A DNA stretch of 64,000 nt, from assembly GCA_963727845.1 (NCBI GenBank), contig CAVSHI010000001.1, positions 62,001 through 126,000 of the forward strand, in the 5' to 3' direction. Each line of letters opens with the position of its first letter. Position 1 is the first letter of the stretch. Made by a program: the position numbers and the translations under genes. The notes below the pieces were generated by a model, which did no database searches, had not been told where the DNA came from, and saw only the letters and a list, made by a program, of their open reading frames with translations. The DNA comes from JBEKTW01 sp963727845 (lineage in GTDB: Bacteria > Bacteroidota > Ignavibacteria > UBA10030 > SZUA-254). Shown piece by piece: positions 1 to 9,770 of the stretch.

Positions 1-1
1 G

Positions 2-523
2 GGGTACGCGATCAGGAACCAGGTTATGATGTGCATCGATATCGGCCATTACCATCCTTCGGAATCATGCGCCGACAAAGTTTCGTCCCTCTTCCAGTAT
101 CTCGACGAACTGCTCTTCCATATCACGAGGAGCGTGCGCTGGGACAGCGACCATGTCGTCACGCTGAACGATCCGGTGACGGAATTGATGCAGGAGATTG
201 TGTGGGCAGGGAAGTTGAACAACGTCGCCCTCGGACTCGATTTCTTTGACGCGAGCATTAACAGAATCGGCGCGTATGTCATCGGAGCTCGGGCAACTCT
301 GAAAGCCCTGCTTCTGGCTCTCCTCTCGCCCATAAAAAAATTGCGGGAGTATGAAAGCAAGAATCAAAATTTCGAGCGGCTGGCCATGCTCGAAGAATTC
401 AAATCATTCCCGTTCGCTGCCGTGTGGGACCATTACTGTGCATCGAACGACGTCGCCGTCGGCCATTCGTACATTCCGATGATCCAGGACTATGAAGCGA
501 AGGTATTGGCGAAACGAAAATAA
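2..523 (+). CDS. rhaA: L-rhamnose isomerase, C-terminal part (cut by window edge)
   Basis: This is the C-terminal portion of L-rhamnose isomerase, which interconverts L-rhamnose and L-rhamnulose in the cytoplasm. The frame is open to the left edge, so the N-terminus lies outside the window. RhaA hallmarks are visible: a metal-site segment (DIGHYHPSE), the WDSDHVV motif, the DFFDASINRIGA block and a LLEEFKSFP segment near the end, all in the order known from E. coli and B. subtilis RhaA. A rhamnose transporter gene follows after about 20 bp, so the two probably share one transcript. The identification rests on family motifs recalled from known proteins and is strong. Confidence 0.95.
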   Translation, partial: GYAIRNQVMMCIDIGHYHPSESCADKVSSLFQYLDELLFHITRSVRWDSDHVVTLNDPVTELMQEIVWAGKLNNVALGLDFFDASINRIGAYVIGARATLKALLLALLSPIKKLREYESKNQNFERLAMLEEFKSFPFAAVWDHYCASNDVAVGHSYIPMIQDYEAKVLAKRK

Positions 524-542
524 TTACAAGGATACATAAACC

Positions 543-1610
543 ATGGTAGCCATTGCGGGAATAGTACTCGTGCTGCTGGGAGGTTTTTCCAGCGGCAGTT
601 TCTACATGCCGTTCAAGAAAATCAAGAACTGGCCATGGGAGGTCTTCTGGATTGTGGGCGGAATATTTTCGTGGATCATCGCGCCATGGGTGTTTTCGCT
701 GGCCACCGTTCCGGACCTCTTCAACGTCTTTGGCGAGGCCGGAGGTGCCGGGTTGGTCAAGCCTTTCATCTTTGGCATTCTCTGGGGGGTGGGCGGTTTG
801 ACGTTCGGATTGTCCATGCGGTATCTCGGAATGTCGCTGGGTATGGCCATTGCCCTGGGACTTACGCTTGTCTTCGGCGCGTTGATGCCGGGAGTGCTGG
901 TCTCTCTCTGGCCTGACTACTTTTCGGGCTTGTTCCCCGGATCTCTGTCGATAGCGGGGTTATGTTCGACATCCTCGGGCATCACCACGCTCGCCGGCGT
1001 CGGGGTTTGTCTGGTTGGAATCGTCATCAACGCGAAAGCCGGTCTCATGAAAGACCGCCAGCTCACTTCGGCCCAGAAGCAGGATGGTGTGAGTGAGTAC
1101 AACGTTAGAAAAGGAATCTCCGTTGCGGTCTTCTCCGGGTTTATGAGTTCAGCGTTCGCGATGGGCGTCGCCGCCGGGAAACCGATCTCCGAAATAGCGA
1201 AAGCGAACGGCGTGAATCCTGTTTTTGAAAACAATCCGACATTCATCCTGATCATGTTCGGCGGGTTCATCGTGAATCTTGTCTGGTGTGCGTACCTGCA
1301 AGCAAGAAACAAAAGCTTTGCGGATCTCGCCAAATCGCCCGTCGGCAGGAATCTTTTCCTCTGTTGTGCCGGAGGTACGTTATGGTATCTTCAGATGTTC
1401 TTCTACGGGATGGGTGAATCGATCCTCAAAGGAGTTGCCGGCTGGAGCATCCTCATGTCATCCAGCATCCTGTTCAGCACCATGTGGGGGCTTCTCACGA
1501 AAGAATGGAAAGGCGTGTCACGGAGAACGTATGTGGTTCTGGCCGCCGGCATCGCGATATTGATTATATCGACGGTAGTGTTTGGATACGCAAAGTACCT
1601 ATCGTTGTAG
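543..1610 (+). CDS. rhaT: L-rhamnose/proton symporter
   Basis: An integral membrane protein of 355 residues with about ten hydrophobic segments, close to the usual RhaT length (about 344). The N-terminus (GGFSSGSFYMPFKKIKNWPW) and the FGLSMRYLGMSLGMAIALG segment are typical of the RhaT family, which imports L-rhamnose with protons. The start follows the end of rhaA by about 20 bp, with a purine-rich AAGGA upstream of the ATG. The juxtaposition of isomerase and transporter supports a rhamnose utilisation operon whose earlier genes lie to the left. No clear terminator was seen after the gene. Confidence 0.93.
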   Translation: MVAIAGIVLVLLGGFSSGSFYMPFKKIKNWPWEVFWIVGGIFSWIIAPWVFSLATVPDLFNVFGEAGGAGLVKPFIFGILWGVGGLTFGLSMRYLGMSLGMAIALGLTLVFGALMPGVLVSLWPDYFSGLFPGSLSIAGLCSTSSGITTLAGVGVCLVGIVINAKAGLMKDRQLTSAQKQDGVSEYNVRKGISVAVFSGFMSSAFAMGVAAGKPISEIAKANGVNPVFENNPTFILIMFGGFIVNLVWCAYLQARNKSFADLAKSPVGRNLFLCCAGGTLWYLQMFFYGMGESILKGVAGWSILMSSSILFSTMWGLLTKEWKGVSRRTYVVLAAGIAILIISTVVFGYAKYLSL

Positions 1611-1699
1611 CAGTATCGCAATGGCTAGTGAAATGGCAGCAATTGAAATTGGAATCTCCCCGGTAGATTCGCTATCTTGATGTACGGAAATCAAATCTT

Positions 1700-1903
1700 A
1701 TGAAAAGAATCGATAATTTAAACAAGCACGTCTCTGAAGCAATCGCGCACTATTGGCTGACTCGTCGGAGGCAATCTAAGAAACAATCGACCGTCGGGCG
1801 CCCTGATCAGGGTGCTCGTAGTGCCGTCACTGGCGGTGCCCAGATGGACGGATTCACCGGGTTCTTCAACAGATGTGATCTTTGTACCACGCAAATAATC
1901 TGA
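1700..1903 (+). pseudogene. truncated XhoI/PaeR7I-type restriction endonuclease
   Basis: A 67-codon reading frame. Its first ~55 residues resemble the N-terminus of XhoI/PaeR7I-family type II nucleases: an AIAHYWLTRRRQ helix, a DQGARSAVTGGAQMDGF signature, then loss of similarity. Family members are about 220-250 residues and carry the catalytic region further downstream; that part is absent here, so the product should be inactive. It abuts the following methylase gene, as a nuclease would in an R-M operon, and the similarity ends about 40 bp before the methylase ATG, which suggests a deletion. The assignment comes from motif recall, not an alignment. Confidence 0.6.
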
Positions 1904-3366
1904 TGACGCCGAACAAAGAAAAGCGAAAACAACTCGGGCAATTTTTCACGCCGGAAAACGTGGCGAGAACATTGGTTCTATGGGTGATCAAGAGAGAGAC
2001 AGATCAGTTGTTGGATCCGTCTTGCGGGGATGGTCAGTTCCTTGCTTGCCACCCCTCCTCGACGGGTATTGAAGTCGATTGCATCAATGCTGCCTTAGCT
2101 AGAGACCGAGTTCCAGCGGCTTCGGTTCTCGAATCAGATTTTTTCCAGTGGGCATCGCATACGCCGCTGCGGTTCGAAGCGGCGGCCGGGAATCCACCCT
2201 TCATCAGATATCAACACTTTGTCGGTGAGACACGACAATTGGCCATGGAACTTGCTGAAAAGCTTGGCGCAAGAATCAATGGCCTTGCATCGGCATGGGT
2301 GCCATTCCTGGTGGTCACAGCAGGCTTACTTAAACCTAATGGTCGGATGGCTTTCGTAGTTCCGGCTGAAATCGGCCATGCACCTTACGCTTCTCCTTTA
2401 CTCACCTTCTTGTGTTCTAACTTTCACCAAGTGAGGATCGTCGCAATCCGAGAGAAATTATTTCCGGAACTATCCGAAGCTGCATGGTTGCTGTTTGCTG
2501 ATGGCTTTGGAGGTCGAACTTCTGCTATCGAACTTTCACTTTTCGAGAAGTTCGACTCATTCATATGGACCGCCCGACCCAATAGGGAAGTTACGGTTTC
2601 GTCTTGGCAAGCAGCAGGTTGCCGCTTACGAAAATTCATTCTGTCAGAGGATGCTTTAGCGTTGTACCAATTCGCCGCTTCAAAAACCGGAGTCTTTCGT
2701 CTAGGTGATGTGGCAGGTACTAGCATTGGTTATGTAAGTGGCGCAAACGACTTCTTTCACCTCAGGCCGTCAGAGATCAAACGAAATCACATCCCTCGAC
2801 ATTTTGTGCGAGTAGCAGTCAGGCGTTCTCGGCAACTTCCAGCCGATTGCGTGGACCAAAAGACCGTCAAGAATTGGCTATCAAAAGATGAGCCGGTGAT
2901 GCTGCTTGACATCGCTGATCGGTCAAGATTGCCTTCGGAAGTAATTTCATATTTAGATTCGGAGCGAGGCCGTGAGGTTCGCAATGGCTATAAGTGTCGG
3001 AACCGCGATCCTTGGTACACAATCCCAGACATTCGGGTGCCGGACGCGTTTCTATCTTATATGAGCAGTCGAAGACCTGTTCTTGTCAGAAACGAAGCCA
3101 GATGTGTTTGCACGAATTCTGTACATGGAGTCTTCTTGAAAGGTAAAGTGCCACTAGCGGCGATCCAACATGCCTGGTCACATCCATTAGTGGACCTGAG
3201 TTGTGAACTCGAAGGACATCCGCTAGGTGGTGGTTTGCTGAAGCTCGAACCACGAGAAGCATCTAACGTCTTGCTGCCATTTGATTCGCGCCAATTCTCA
3301 CCGTCAGATGTGCTGCTTTTAGAAGAAGCTGTGAGTAAAATAAGAAAGTGGAGATGCTATGGCTAA
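1903..3366 (+). CDS. N6-adenine DNA methyltransferase of a type II R-M system
   Basis: A gamma-class type adenine methylase: an N-terminal LGQFFTP segment, SAM-binding motif I (LLDPSCGDGQFL, about residues 36-47), an acidic motif (TGIEVD) and catalytic motif IV NPPF followed by IRYQ near residue 97. The C-terminal half is presumably the target-recognition domain. The reading frame can be extended upstream to a TTG, but the ATG at 1903 places the start just before the conserved LGQFFTP region and is preferred. Its stop overlaps the start of the next gene by 8 bp, indicating translational coupling. Codon use appears more A/T-rich than that of the flanking secreted-protein genes, consistent with transfer. 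Target sequence unknown. Confidence 0.85.
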   Translation: MTPNKEKRKQLGQFFTPENVARTLVLWVIKRETDQLLDPSCGDGQFLACHPSSTGIEVDCINAALARDRVPAASVLESDFFQWASHTPLRFEAAAGNPPFIRYQHFVGETRQLAMELAEKLGARINGLASAWVPFLVVTAGLLKPNGRMAFVVPAEIGHAPYASPLLTFLCSNFHQVRIVAIREKLFPELSEAAWLLFADGFGGRTSAIELSLFEKFDSFIWTARPNREVTVSSWQAAGCRLRKFILSEDALALYQFAASKTGVFRLGDVAGTSIGYVSGANDFFHLRPSEIKRNHIPRHFVRVAVRRSRQLPADCVDQKTVKNWLSKDEPVMLLDIADRSRLPSEVISYLDSERGREVRNGYKCRNRDPWYTIPDIRVPDAFLSYMSSRRPVLVRNEARCVCTNSVHGVFLKGKVPLAAIQHAWSHPLVDLSCELEGHPLGGGLLKLEPREASNVLLPFDSRQFSPSDVLLLEEAVSKIRKWRCYG

Positions 3367-4237
3367 GTTATTCTTTCCTGCAGAACTGACGTTGTCCAGC
3401 GCAACCAAGGCGTTTGTCGCTGCCACTTCCACTGAGAGTGGCGAACATATCAAGCCTCTGCATCGTTATCTTTGTATTCGGCTCGTCATTGAAGGCGGTT
3501 TTCTTCCTGAGGAACTTTCACCGAGGCCGCCACTTGAATCTGAGAACAGGAACGGCAAGTGGCATCTTTCATTTAATGCATCCAAGGAGAATGCAAAGGA
3601 ACGGATTGTTCTGGGGGCTCTCAAGAGCAAGCGAATCGATATTGTTGTGGTGAAGCCTGGAATCGGACCGGTTCTCGCTGTTTCCGTTAAAGGAACAAGT
3701 AAAGCGTTCCGAAATTTGGTCAACCGCACTGAGGAGGCTATCGGTGATTGCGCAAACATTCATATTATGTACCCTGGGCTCGTCTACGGCTTTATTCATT
3801 TTCTTCGCGCTACCCAAGCCACTGACTCAACACTGAAATCAAATGACATTTTCCTGAACGAAGACGGAAAGGTCATTCCGTCTGCTAAAGATTATGCTAG
3901 GATACTTGAAGGGCTTACTGGCAGGAGGTTAGTCCGAAACGAGTATTCAAGATACGAATCAATAGGATTGGCTGCTCTCAGAGTTGACGCTACGAAGGGC
4001 AAACCGTCTTTGCTTACGGAATTTCCAGGAGTATCTAGCCCCCTTTCAATTGACGCGTTTTTCCAGACTCTGTATAACGTCTACGACCTTCGTTTTGCTT
4101 ACCCATACAGCGATCCCGGAGTCGGGAACTTGGAGCGTGTCGTTTGGGATCAGGATTCGCAAGCCGTCCTCGCCCTCCGTGATGCGGGCTTCATGAGTGG
4201 ATTGTTGGAATACGCACCGCGCATCTCTAATGGATAG
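3359..4237 (+). CDS. putative restriction endonuclease paired with methylase
   Basis: A 292-residue protein whose start overlaps the methylase stop by 8 bp (ATGGCTAA). I infer a nuclease from the position and from a PD-(D/E)xK-like arrangement: RIDIVVV, then a short hairpin, then AVSVKGT, where the usual acidic residue before the lysine would be serine. This is followed by a segment (NRTEEAIGD) resembling one seen in several type II nucleases. No metal-binding HNH or GIY-YIG motif is visible. It could instead be a specificity or accessory subunit. The 3' end again overlaps the next small reading frame by 8 bp. Confidence 0.6.
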   Translation: MAKLFFPAELTLSSATKAFVAATSTESGEHIKPLHRYLCIRLVIEGGFLPEELSPRPPLESENRNGKWHLSFNASKENAKERIVLGALKSKRIDIVVVKPGIGPVLAVSVKGTSKAFRNLVNRTEEAIGDCANIHIMYPGLVYGFIHFLRATQATDSTLKSNDIFLNEDGKVIPSAKDYARILEGLTGRRLVRNEYSRYESIGLAALRVDATKGKPSLLTEFPGVSSPLSIDAFFQTLYNVYDLRFAYPYSDPGVGNLERVVWDQDSQAVLALRDAGFMSGLLEYAPRISNG

Positions 4238-4445
4238 AATCATCAAGAATGATGTTGAAATCGATCCGGAATATTGCAAGATGGCTGAGGAACGTTTGCG
4301 AAAGGAAAACTCAGACATGTTTTCGACGGCTACTCTCGAATTCGTTTATCCCGCCCAATCAGCCGAAGGCGGACAACCCAAACTAGCAGTGGGTGATAAA
4401 CGGAAGAAATACTCGGCTCGGAAAAAGGAACATTCCAAGCACTGA
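4230..4445 (+). pseudogene. orphan C-terminal tail of a DNA methyltransferase
   Basis: A 71-codon frame beginning at an ATG that overlaps the preceding stop by 8 bp. The start of the product (EIDPEYCKMAEERL) matches the segment that closes N4/N6 DNA methylases of the beta type, where a GIEID-type motif I is followed by a helix of this kind. The catalytic DPPY region and the rest of the enzyme are missing, so this is a leftover of a second methylase rather than a working enzyme. The tail is lysine-rich. It shows that at least two R-M systems have occupied this locus. Confidence 0.6.
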
Positions 4446-4624
4446 GGTTAGCCGGGGTTTCACTCTCTCACCCGCCACTTCACAGAACATAGTGCACCAC
4501 CGATGTTCGCTCATTTCGATAATGCATTATTACCTATACTCACACGACGCCGTTGCTATTTAATAGAAGATGATCGGTGATGCTGCGCGGTGATTCGAGT
4601 TGTGCCTGTATGTAAGGACTCACG

Positions 4625-6724
4625 ATGAGACGCAAGAAAAGCTTCCATTTCCTATTTGCCACGCTATTCCTCTCCGGTTTCTGCTTAGGACAGGACAATG
4701 CGCCCCCCGATAGTCCGGCGCTGGTGTCGCTCGAAAATAACGAGTTCACGCTGACGTATGAAGGGAAAATGCTTTTCCGTGGATCTATCCAGACGAAGTC
4801 AGACCAGTACATATGGCATTCTGTTGTCGATGACCGGAATGGCGTTGTCAATCAGGTCGTCGTGTTCACATCTAAAGATTGGAATGTTCCGTTCATTATG
4901 AACGGAGAGATCTTTGGCAGCGCGGAGTCTTTTCCCTGTGAAGCCGACCGGCGGCCACGCGGTATTGACATCGTCCGCCACAGTTACGGGATGAGTCACA
5001 GTCTGCTCAATCGAGCGGTGTATGACCGCAATCGCGACTGGGTTGTATCGTTCGACTACTATGCGAATGTCACAGTAACACCCGATTCGGCAGAAGGAGG
5101 ACAATTTCGCTTCAGTGCGAAGGGAAATGAAGTGATCCTTCGATTCCGACCGCATTATTTCCAGAAGCATCGTGGGTTGGGGTATTTTCAGCCGTGGACG
5201 TATACTATCTGGCAGAAACCCGTGGTAGGATGGTGCTCGTGGTTCGCCTATCACCAGGACATCACAGAAGAAAACGTCAAACACACCGCCGATGTCCTTT
5301 CGACAACCCTCAAACCATACGGTTACGAATATCTCCAGATCGACAACGGTTACCAGCGCGGGCAGGGCCTGCCGGAACTCTGGCTTCAGCCGAATGAAAA
5401 GTTTCCGGATGGATTGAAAGATCTCGCCGGATATATCCAGAGCAAAGGGTTAAGCCCGGGCATCTGGACGAACGTCGCATTCGACCAGCGTGACTTTGCA
5501 GAACAGCATAAAGACTGGTTCGTTCTTGACGGAAATGATTCCCTTGCAACTGGAAACTGGATCAACCTTTCCATTGACGGCTCCAACCAAAAAGCCCTCG
5601 CCGCCATTATCCGTCCGGTTTATTCCGGACTGCGCCAGATGGGATGGAGCTACTTCAAAGTCGACGCGCTGCGGCATCTTCGCTACGAAGGATACAACGC
5701 TCACATGGAGTACTTTCAAAAGAAGAATATCGACCGTGTTGAAACCTATCGTACGATCGTCAAAACGATCCGCAATGAAATCGGCCGCGATACGTACATG
5801 CTCGGTTGCTGGGGCATCCGGCCCAAACTCATTGGAATTATTGACGGTTGCAGGATCGGCGATGACGGGTTCTCATACGCCGGTCTGGCTCAGTACAACT
5901 CGTTCAATAATATTGTCTGGCGGAATGATCCCGACCATGTCGAGCTCACGGAAAAGGACGCCTACCGTTCGACAATGGTAACGTCGTTAACCGGCTCCGT
6001 GCTGATGCTGACGGATAAATCCGATAAATACGCCACGTCCCTTGTGGAGCCGGCAAAGCGTGTCGCGCCCGTTCTCTTTACGGTTCCGGGTCAGATTTTC
6101 GATGTCGACCCGTCGCGTTCGCAGATGCTCGAGCGGGTCAACTCTGAAGTCAGCGGTTCCGGGCCACGTCCGTTCGATGCCGGCTATACTCCCCGTTGCG
6201 AGCTCTACCTGCTGGAAGTGAACAAGCCGTATGAAAATTGGGTCGTTCTCGGTCGGACGGGTGGGTCGTTCGAGAAAATCGCGTTTGCCGACCTTGGGTT
6301 ATCGAAGGACAGGGAATACACTGTCTTCGAGTTCTGGTCGAAAAAGGAGCTGGGCAATTTTGTGAAAGAGTTTGAACCGGGATCCATTGATCCGCAGTTT
6401 AATTGTCAGCTTTTTTGTATTCGCGAGAAGCAATCCCATCCGCAGCTCATCGCTACCAATAGACATATCAGTTGTGGTGGACTGGAAGTGGATGGGGTCA
6501 AATGGGATAACAATGTCTTATCGGGAGGAAGCCGGCTTGTTGCCGATGACCCGTATGGCCTCTACATCAGCGAGCCTGCCGGATATGATTTTGAAAAGAT
6601 CTCATGCGAGGGCGCTGACGTGGTCTCTTCGGAAAACATCGGAAATCTGCGCGTCTGTCGCCTGCGTTCTGCCAAAGGCGGATTGGTCCCCTGGCAGATC
6701 GTCTTTAGGCATAAAGAACATTGA
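4625..6724 (+). CDS. secreted alpha-galactosidase-like glycoside hydrolase (clan GH-D, GH36-like)
   Basis: A 699-residue protein with a signal peptide (basic MRRKK, hydrophobic core, cleavage after about residue 22), so exported. The N-terminal ~195 residues form a beta domain; the TIM barrel begins with GWCSWFAYH (about 202) and contains a YLQIDNGYQ strand. The likely nucleophile is Asp347 in SYFKVDAL and the likely acid/base Asp413 or Asp414 in CRIGDDG; both positions fit clan GH-D. A C-terminal beta domain follows. This suggests cleavage of alpha-galactosides or a related sugar in the periplasm or outside the cell, in keeping with the nearby rhamnose genes and TonB receptor. Exact substrate cannot be read from sequence. 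Confidence 0.85.
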   Translation: MRRKKSFHFLFATLFLSGFCLGQDNAPPDSPALVSLENNEFTLTYEGKMLFRGSIQTKSDQYIWHSVVDDRNGVVNQVVVFTSKDWNVPFIMNGEIFGSAESFPCEADRRPRGIDIVRHSYGMSHSLLNRAVYDRNRDWVVSFDYYANVTVTPDSAEGGQFRFSAKGNEVILRFRPHYFQKHRGLGYFQPWTYTIWQKPVVGWCSWFAYHQDITEENVKHTADVLSTTLKPYGYEYLQIDNGYQRGQGLPELWLQPNEKFPDGLKDLAGYIQSKGLSPGIWTNVAFDQRDFAEQHKDWFVLDGNDSLATGNWINLSIDGSNQKALAAIIRPVYSGLRQMGWSYFKVDALRHLRYEGYNAHMEYFQKKNIDRVETYRTIVKTIRNEIGRDTYMLGCWGIRPKLIGIIDGCRIGDDGFSYAGLAQYNSFNNIVWRNDPDHVELTEKDAYRSTMVTSLTGSVLMLTDKSDKYATSLVEPAKRVAPVLFTVPGQIFDVDPSRSQMLERVNSEVSGSGPRPFDAGYTPRCELYLLEVNKPYENWVVLGRTGGSFEKIAFADLGLSKDREYTVFEFWSKKELGNFVKEFEPGSIDPQFNCQLFCIREKQSHPQLIATNRHISCGGLEVDGVKWDNNVLSGGSRLVADDPYGLYISEPAGYDFEKISCEGADVVSSENIGNLRVCRLRSAKGGLVPWQIVFRHKEH

Positions 6725-7654
6725 TAAGAGGGGTTACGCAAAATCATCATTCTTGGCGACAAATTCTACATCGAGACATCTGAATTTCTAGCTGTGGTCA
6801 GACCTAAAGGCAAAAGCCAGTACGTCATTCCCACATGTCTTAAGTGGGAATCCAGTCTTTGGATTGGCGATTGTGGATTTCGGATTTAAGATTTGTCCCG
6901 CTTCTGGATTCCGCCGGGTAGCCGGATTCTGACAGGTGGAATTTAGGGTTCAGTGCTTCGGATTTCTGATATGCAACATTGCTTTGCGTAACGATGGATA
7001 ATAATTCCGCCTTCGCTCCGGCTCACAAAAATCAGAGGAGAACCCGGAAATTCTCCGGCCATCTTCATTCCATCCAACAATCCGGCCGCGCGGCAGGATA
7101 GCGTTCTTCTTTCAGTGGCTGTCACGGTCCACACCGTGACAGAACCACAACTCGCAGCAGTTGATTGTTGTGCCGATTTTTCTTTCATTGAAGGGAATGG
7201 GTTTACAAAGGCACAAATGGGTAGCGTATCATTTTCATTCTTGAGCAGTGGTCGAAACTCCTCCTATGATCCTCCCCTGACAGGGGAGGATGTTTTGGTA
7301 CGAGGCTGACCAAAAAGGAAGCCACCCCGTCATTCCGTCCCGTCCCGCGGGAGCGGGACGGGATTGTTCGAAATCCGACGCGAAGCGTCGTCCTGACATG
7401 CTTCTGGTCAGGATCTGAACCAAGCCTTCCGCAGCCGTGTTTAGATGCTGACCTGAAGAATGTCAGCATGACGTCGGGACTTTTTGGACATCCTCGTTGG
7501 AGAGTGGTTCGATTTGGGATTACGACTCAAACTCACGCACTGCCCTCGAACACACAACATGATAGTCGCACGCGACCTATTTTAAAGGAAATCCATGTTT
7601 CGCCGGAATGATCGGCAAAGTAGTCGGTGGTTAGAGAATTCAAATTCGAATAAC
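6725..7654. repeat. 930-bp intergenic region with dispersed repeats and hairpins
   Basis: No credible gene. It holds (i) at about 6821-6895 a near-identical inverted copy of the repeat inside the hydrogenase operon at about 17155-17240; (ii) a perfect hairpin with 11-bp arms at 7268-7290 (ATCCTCCCCTG, one-base loop) followed by GTTTT; (iii) at about 7335-7500 a G+C-rich set of inverted repeats around CCGTCCCG/CGGGACGG and GTCAGGATCTGAACC, related to sequence at 35320-35415 and 39030-39075. The hairpin at 7268 could end transcription of the upstream hydrolase gene, but it is 540 bp away and may simply be an extragenic palindrome. Confidence 0.7.
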
Positions 7655-9760
7655 ATGAAATTCGGGTCTCTTGTCCTTTTCTTTCTCGCGATCAATTGCT
7701 GCTTTTCACAGGAGCAGGCAAAGGAAGACACGCTGAAATATGACCTGCAGGAATTCATCATCGTAGGCACGCGGACCACGGAAAAAATTCTAGACATTCC
7801 TTATTCAGTTTACAAAGTCGATAAGGAAGAATTATCCTACGGAAGGAAAGTGTCGGCCGGCGATGTGCTCGCGGATGTGCCGGGACTCTTCCTGCAGTCA
7901 ATGTACGGCAACCAGGACGTAAGAATTTCTGTCAGGGGCTTTGGGACAAGGTCCAGCTCGGGAGTACGAGGAGTAAGAATCCTGCAGGATGGGATTCCGG
8001 AATCCGAGCCCGACGGTGAAACGGTGCTGGACGCAATCGATTTCACGTCGCTCGGGGGTGTGGAGGTGGTCAAGAGCAACCTCTCTTCTCTGTATGCAAA
8101 TGCACCGGGCGGGGTGGTCAATTTTGTGTCCGACCTGATGTTTCCCGAAAACTTTACGACGGTTACGAATCAGGTGGGGCAGTTCGGCCTGAGAGTAGAC
8201 GGCTTCAAAACCGGGTACAAGACGAATGATGAACGCTTTCTTCTTTCGTACAACTATACAAATCTCGACGGGTACCGCGCGCACAGCAATGAATACAAAC
8301 ATCTCGTGAACGCCGTCTACGAAGCTCACGTCGGCGTACGATCGACAATTTCGATTCTCGGAAATTATGTCAACGATTTTATGAAGCTGCCCGGCGCGCT
8401 GACACTACAGCAGTACGACGCGGATCCCTTTCAGGCCGACCCCGTTGCCGTGTCGCAGGATTACCGGAAAGGAGCACGCAAGGGAAGACTTGCGGTTCGG
8501 TTCAAAACGATCTTCGGGGAGAACGACGATTTTGAGTTGGAGGCGACCGGGTACGGGGGTTTGAAAGAACTCGAGCAGGCTGATCTCAACTATGTGACGG
8601 ACGAAACGCGATACTCGCTTGGCGCGCTGGTTCGTTTGACGAATAAATCCCGGCTTTTCAATCAAACCAACCTTCTTTCTTTTGGCATGGAGTACGCCGA
8701 TCAAGCCGGGCCCGTTACGGAATTCGACAATCTTTACGGCAATCGAGGACCATCCGTCGAGAATGAATACGACGGGAGCCTGAGCAACATCGGTTTCTAT
8801 TGTCTCGACCATTTTAATCTGATAACCGAAAGGCTCGATTTTTTCCTTTCAGGCCGTTTCGACAGGGATGTGTTCGACCGGGACATCTACATCCCGTACG
8901 GTTTCACGGATACGTCGAGGGTATTTCAGAAATTTACTCCCAAAGCTGGACTGAATCTCAAACTGACACCGTCAGTGGCCGTCTATACGTCGTACGGATT
9001 GGGGTACGATCTTCCGGCGCTCAGCGAGCTTCCCAATACTCCATTATCCTCCAACATCAAATACTCGTTGAATCCCGACCTGAACGCGCAGCAATCCGAT
9101 AATTTTGAATTCGGCATAAAGGGAGACATCATCAACCCGGAATCCGAAGTCATGAGAAAATTGTTCTTTGAAGTCACATTCTTCAATTATATCATCAAAG
9201 ATGAGATTGTTCCATTCATCATCAACCAGAAAACCTACTTCAGAAACGCTGCACGAACGAACCGGACCGGAGTTGAATCCGGCATCAAGGTCAAACCGGT
9301 CGAAGGACTCGAATGCACCGCCAACTATACGTTTACAAATTTCAGGTACGATTACTATACGGCGGTTTTGTACACTCCGTCCGGTTCCACCGTGGGATCC
9401 TATGCGAACAATGTTGAACCATCGGTTCCGAGACACGATCTGAATCTTATAGTGAATTATGAGATCAAGATCTCCTCAAGCGTGTCGGGATTGCTGCAGT
9501 GGGATTGTGATTATGTGTCGTCAATGTTCGTGAACGACAGTAATTCAGTGAGTGTTCCCTCGTATTTCACCGCGAACCCCATGGCAGGGATCGATTGTTC
9601 ATTCCATCACATTCACGCAACGGCGTACCTGGGGATGATGAACATGTTCGACAAGCGGTTCGTGGGGTTCATCAATATCAACGATTACTACGGAAAGTAT
9701 TTTCAGGCGGGTGAACCGAGAACCTTTTATTCCGGCCTGAACATCGGTTATCAATTCTAG
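7655..9760 (+). CDS. TonB-dependent outer-membrane receptor
   Basis: A 701-residue outer-membrane active-transport receptor. The start at 7655 is chosen because it gives a clean signal peptide (MKFGSLVLFFLAINCCFSQ); an upstream in-frame ATG would add 20 charged residues before it. The mature N-terminus is followed by a plug domain (VSAGDVLADVPGLF, RGFGTRSSSGVRG, PDGETVLDAID, GGVEVVKSNLSSLYANAPGGVVNFVSD) and a long beta-barrel ending in aromatic-rich FYSGLNIGYQF, the usual OMP terminus. The substrate may be an iron chelate, vitamin or glycan; no SusD partner is adjacent. The next gene starts 10 bp after the stop. Confidence 0.92.
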   Translation: MKFGSLVLFFLAINCCFSQEQAKEDTLKYDLQEFIIVGTRTTEKILDIPYSVYKVDKEELSYGRKVSAGDVLADVPGLFLQSMYGNQDVRISVRGFGTRSSSGVRGVRILQDGIPESEPDGETVLDAIDFTSLGGVEVVKSNLSSLYANAPGGVVNFVSDLMFPENFTTVTNQVGQFGLRVDGFKTGYKTNDERFLLSYNYTNLDGYRAHSNEYKHLVNAVYEAHVGVRSTISILGNYVNDFMKLPGALTLQQYDADPFQADPVAVSQDYRKGARKGRLAVRFKTIFGENDDFELEATGYGGLKELEQADLNYVTDETRYSLGALVRLTNKSRLFNQTNLLSFGMEYADQAGPVTEFDNLYGNRGPSVENEYDGSLSNIGFYCLDHFNLITERLDFFLSGRFDRDVFDRDIYIPYGFTDTSRVFQKFTPKAGLNLKLTPSVAVYTSYGLGYDLPALSELPNTPLSSNIKYSLNPDLNAQQSDNFEFGIKGDIINPESEVMRKLFFEVTFFNYIIKDEIVPFIINQKTYFRNAARTNRTGVESGIKVKPVEGLECTANYTFTNFRYDYYTAVLYTPSGSTVGSYANNVEPSVPRHDLNLIVNYEIKISSSVSGLLQWDCDYVSSMFVNDSNSVSVPSYFTANPMAGIDCSFHHIHATAYLGMMNMFDKRFVGFININDYYGKYFQAGEPRTFYSGLNIGYQF

Positions 9761-9770
9761 CATCCATCGC

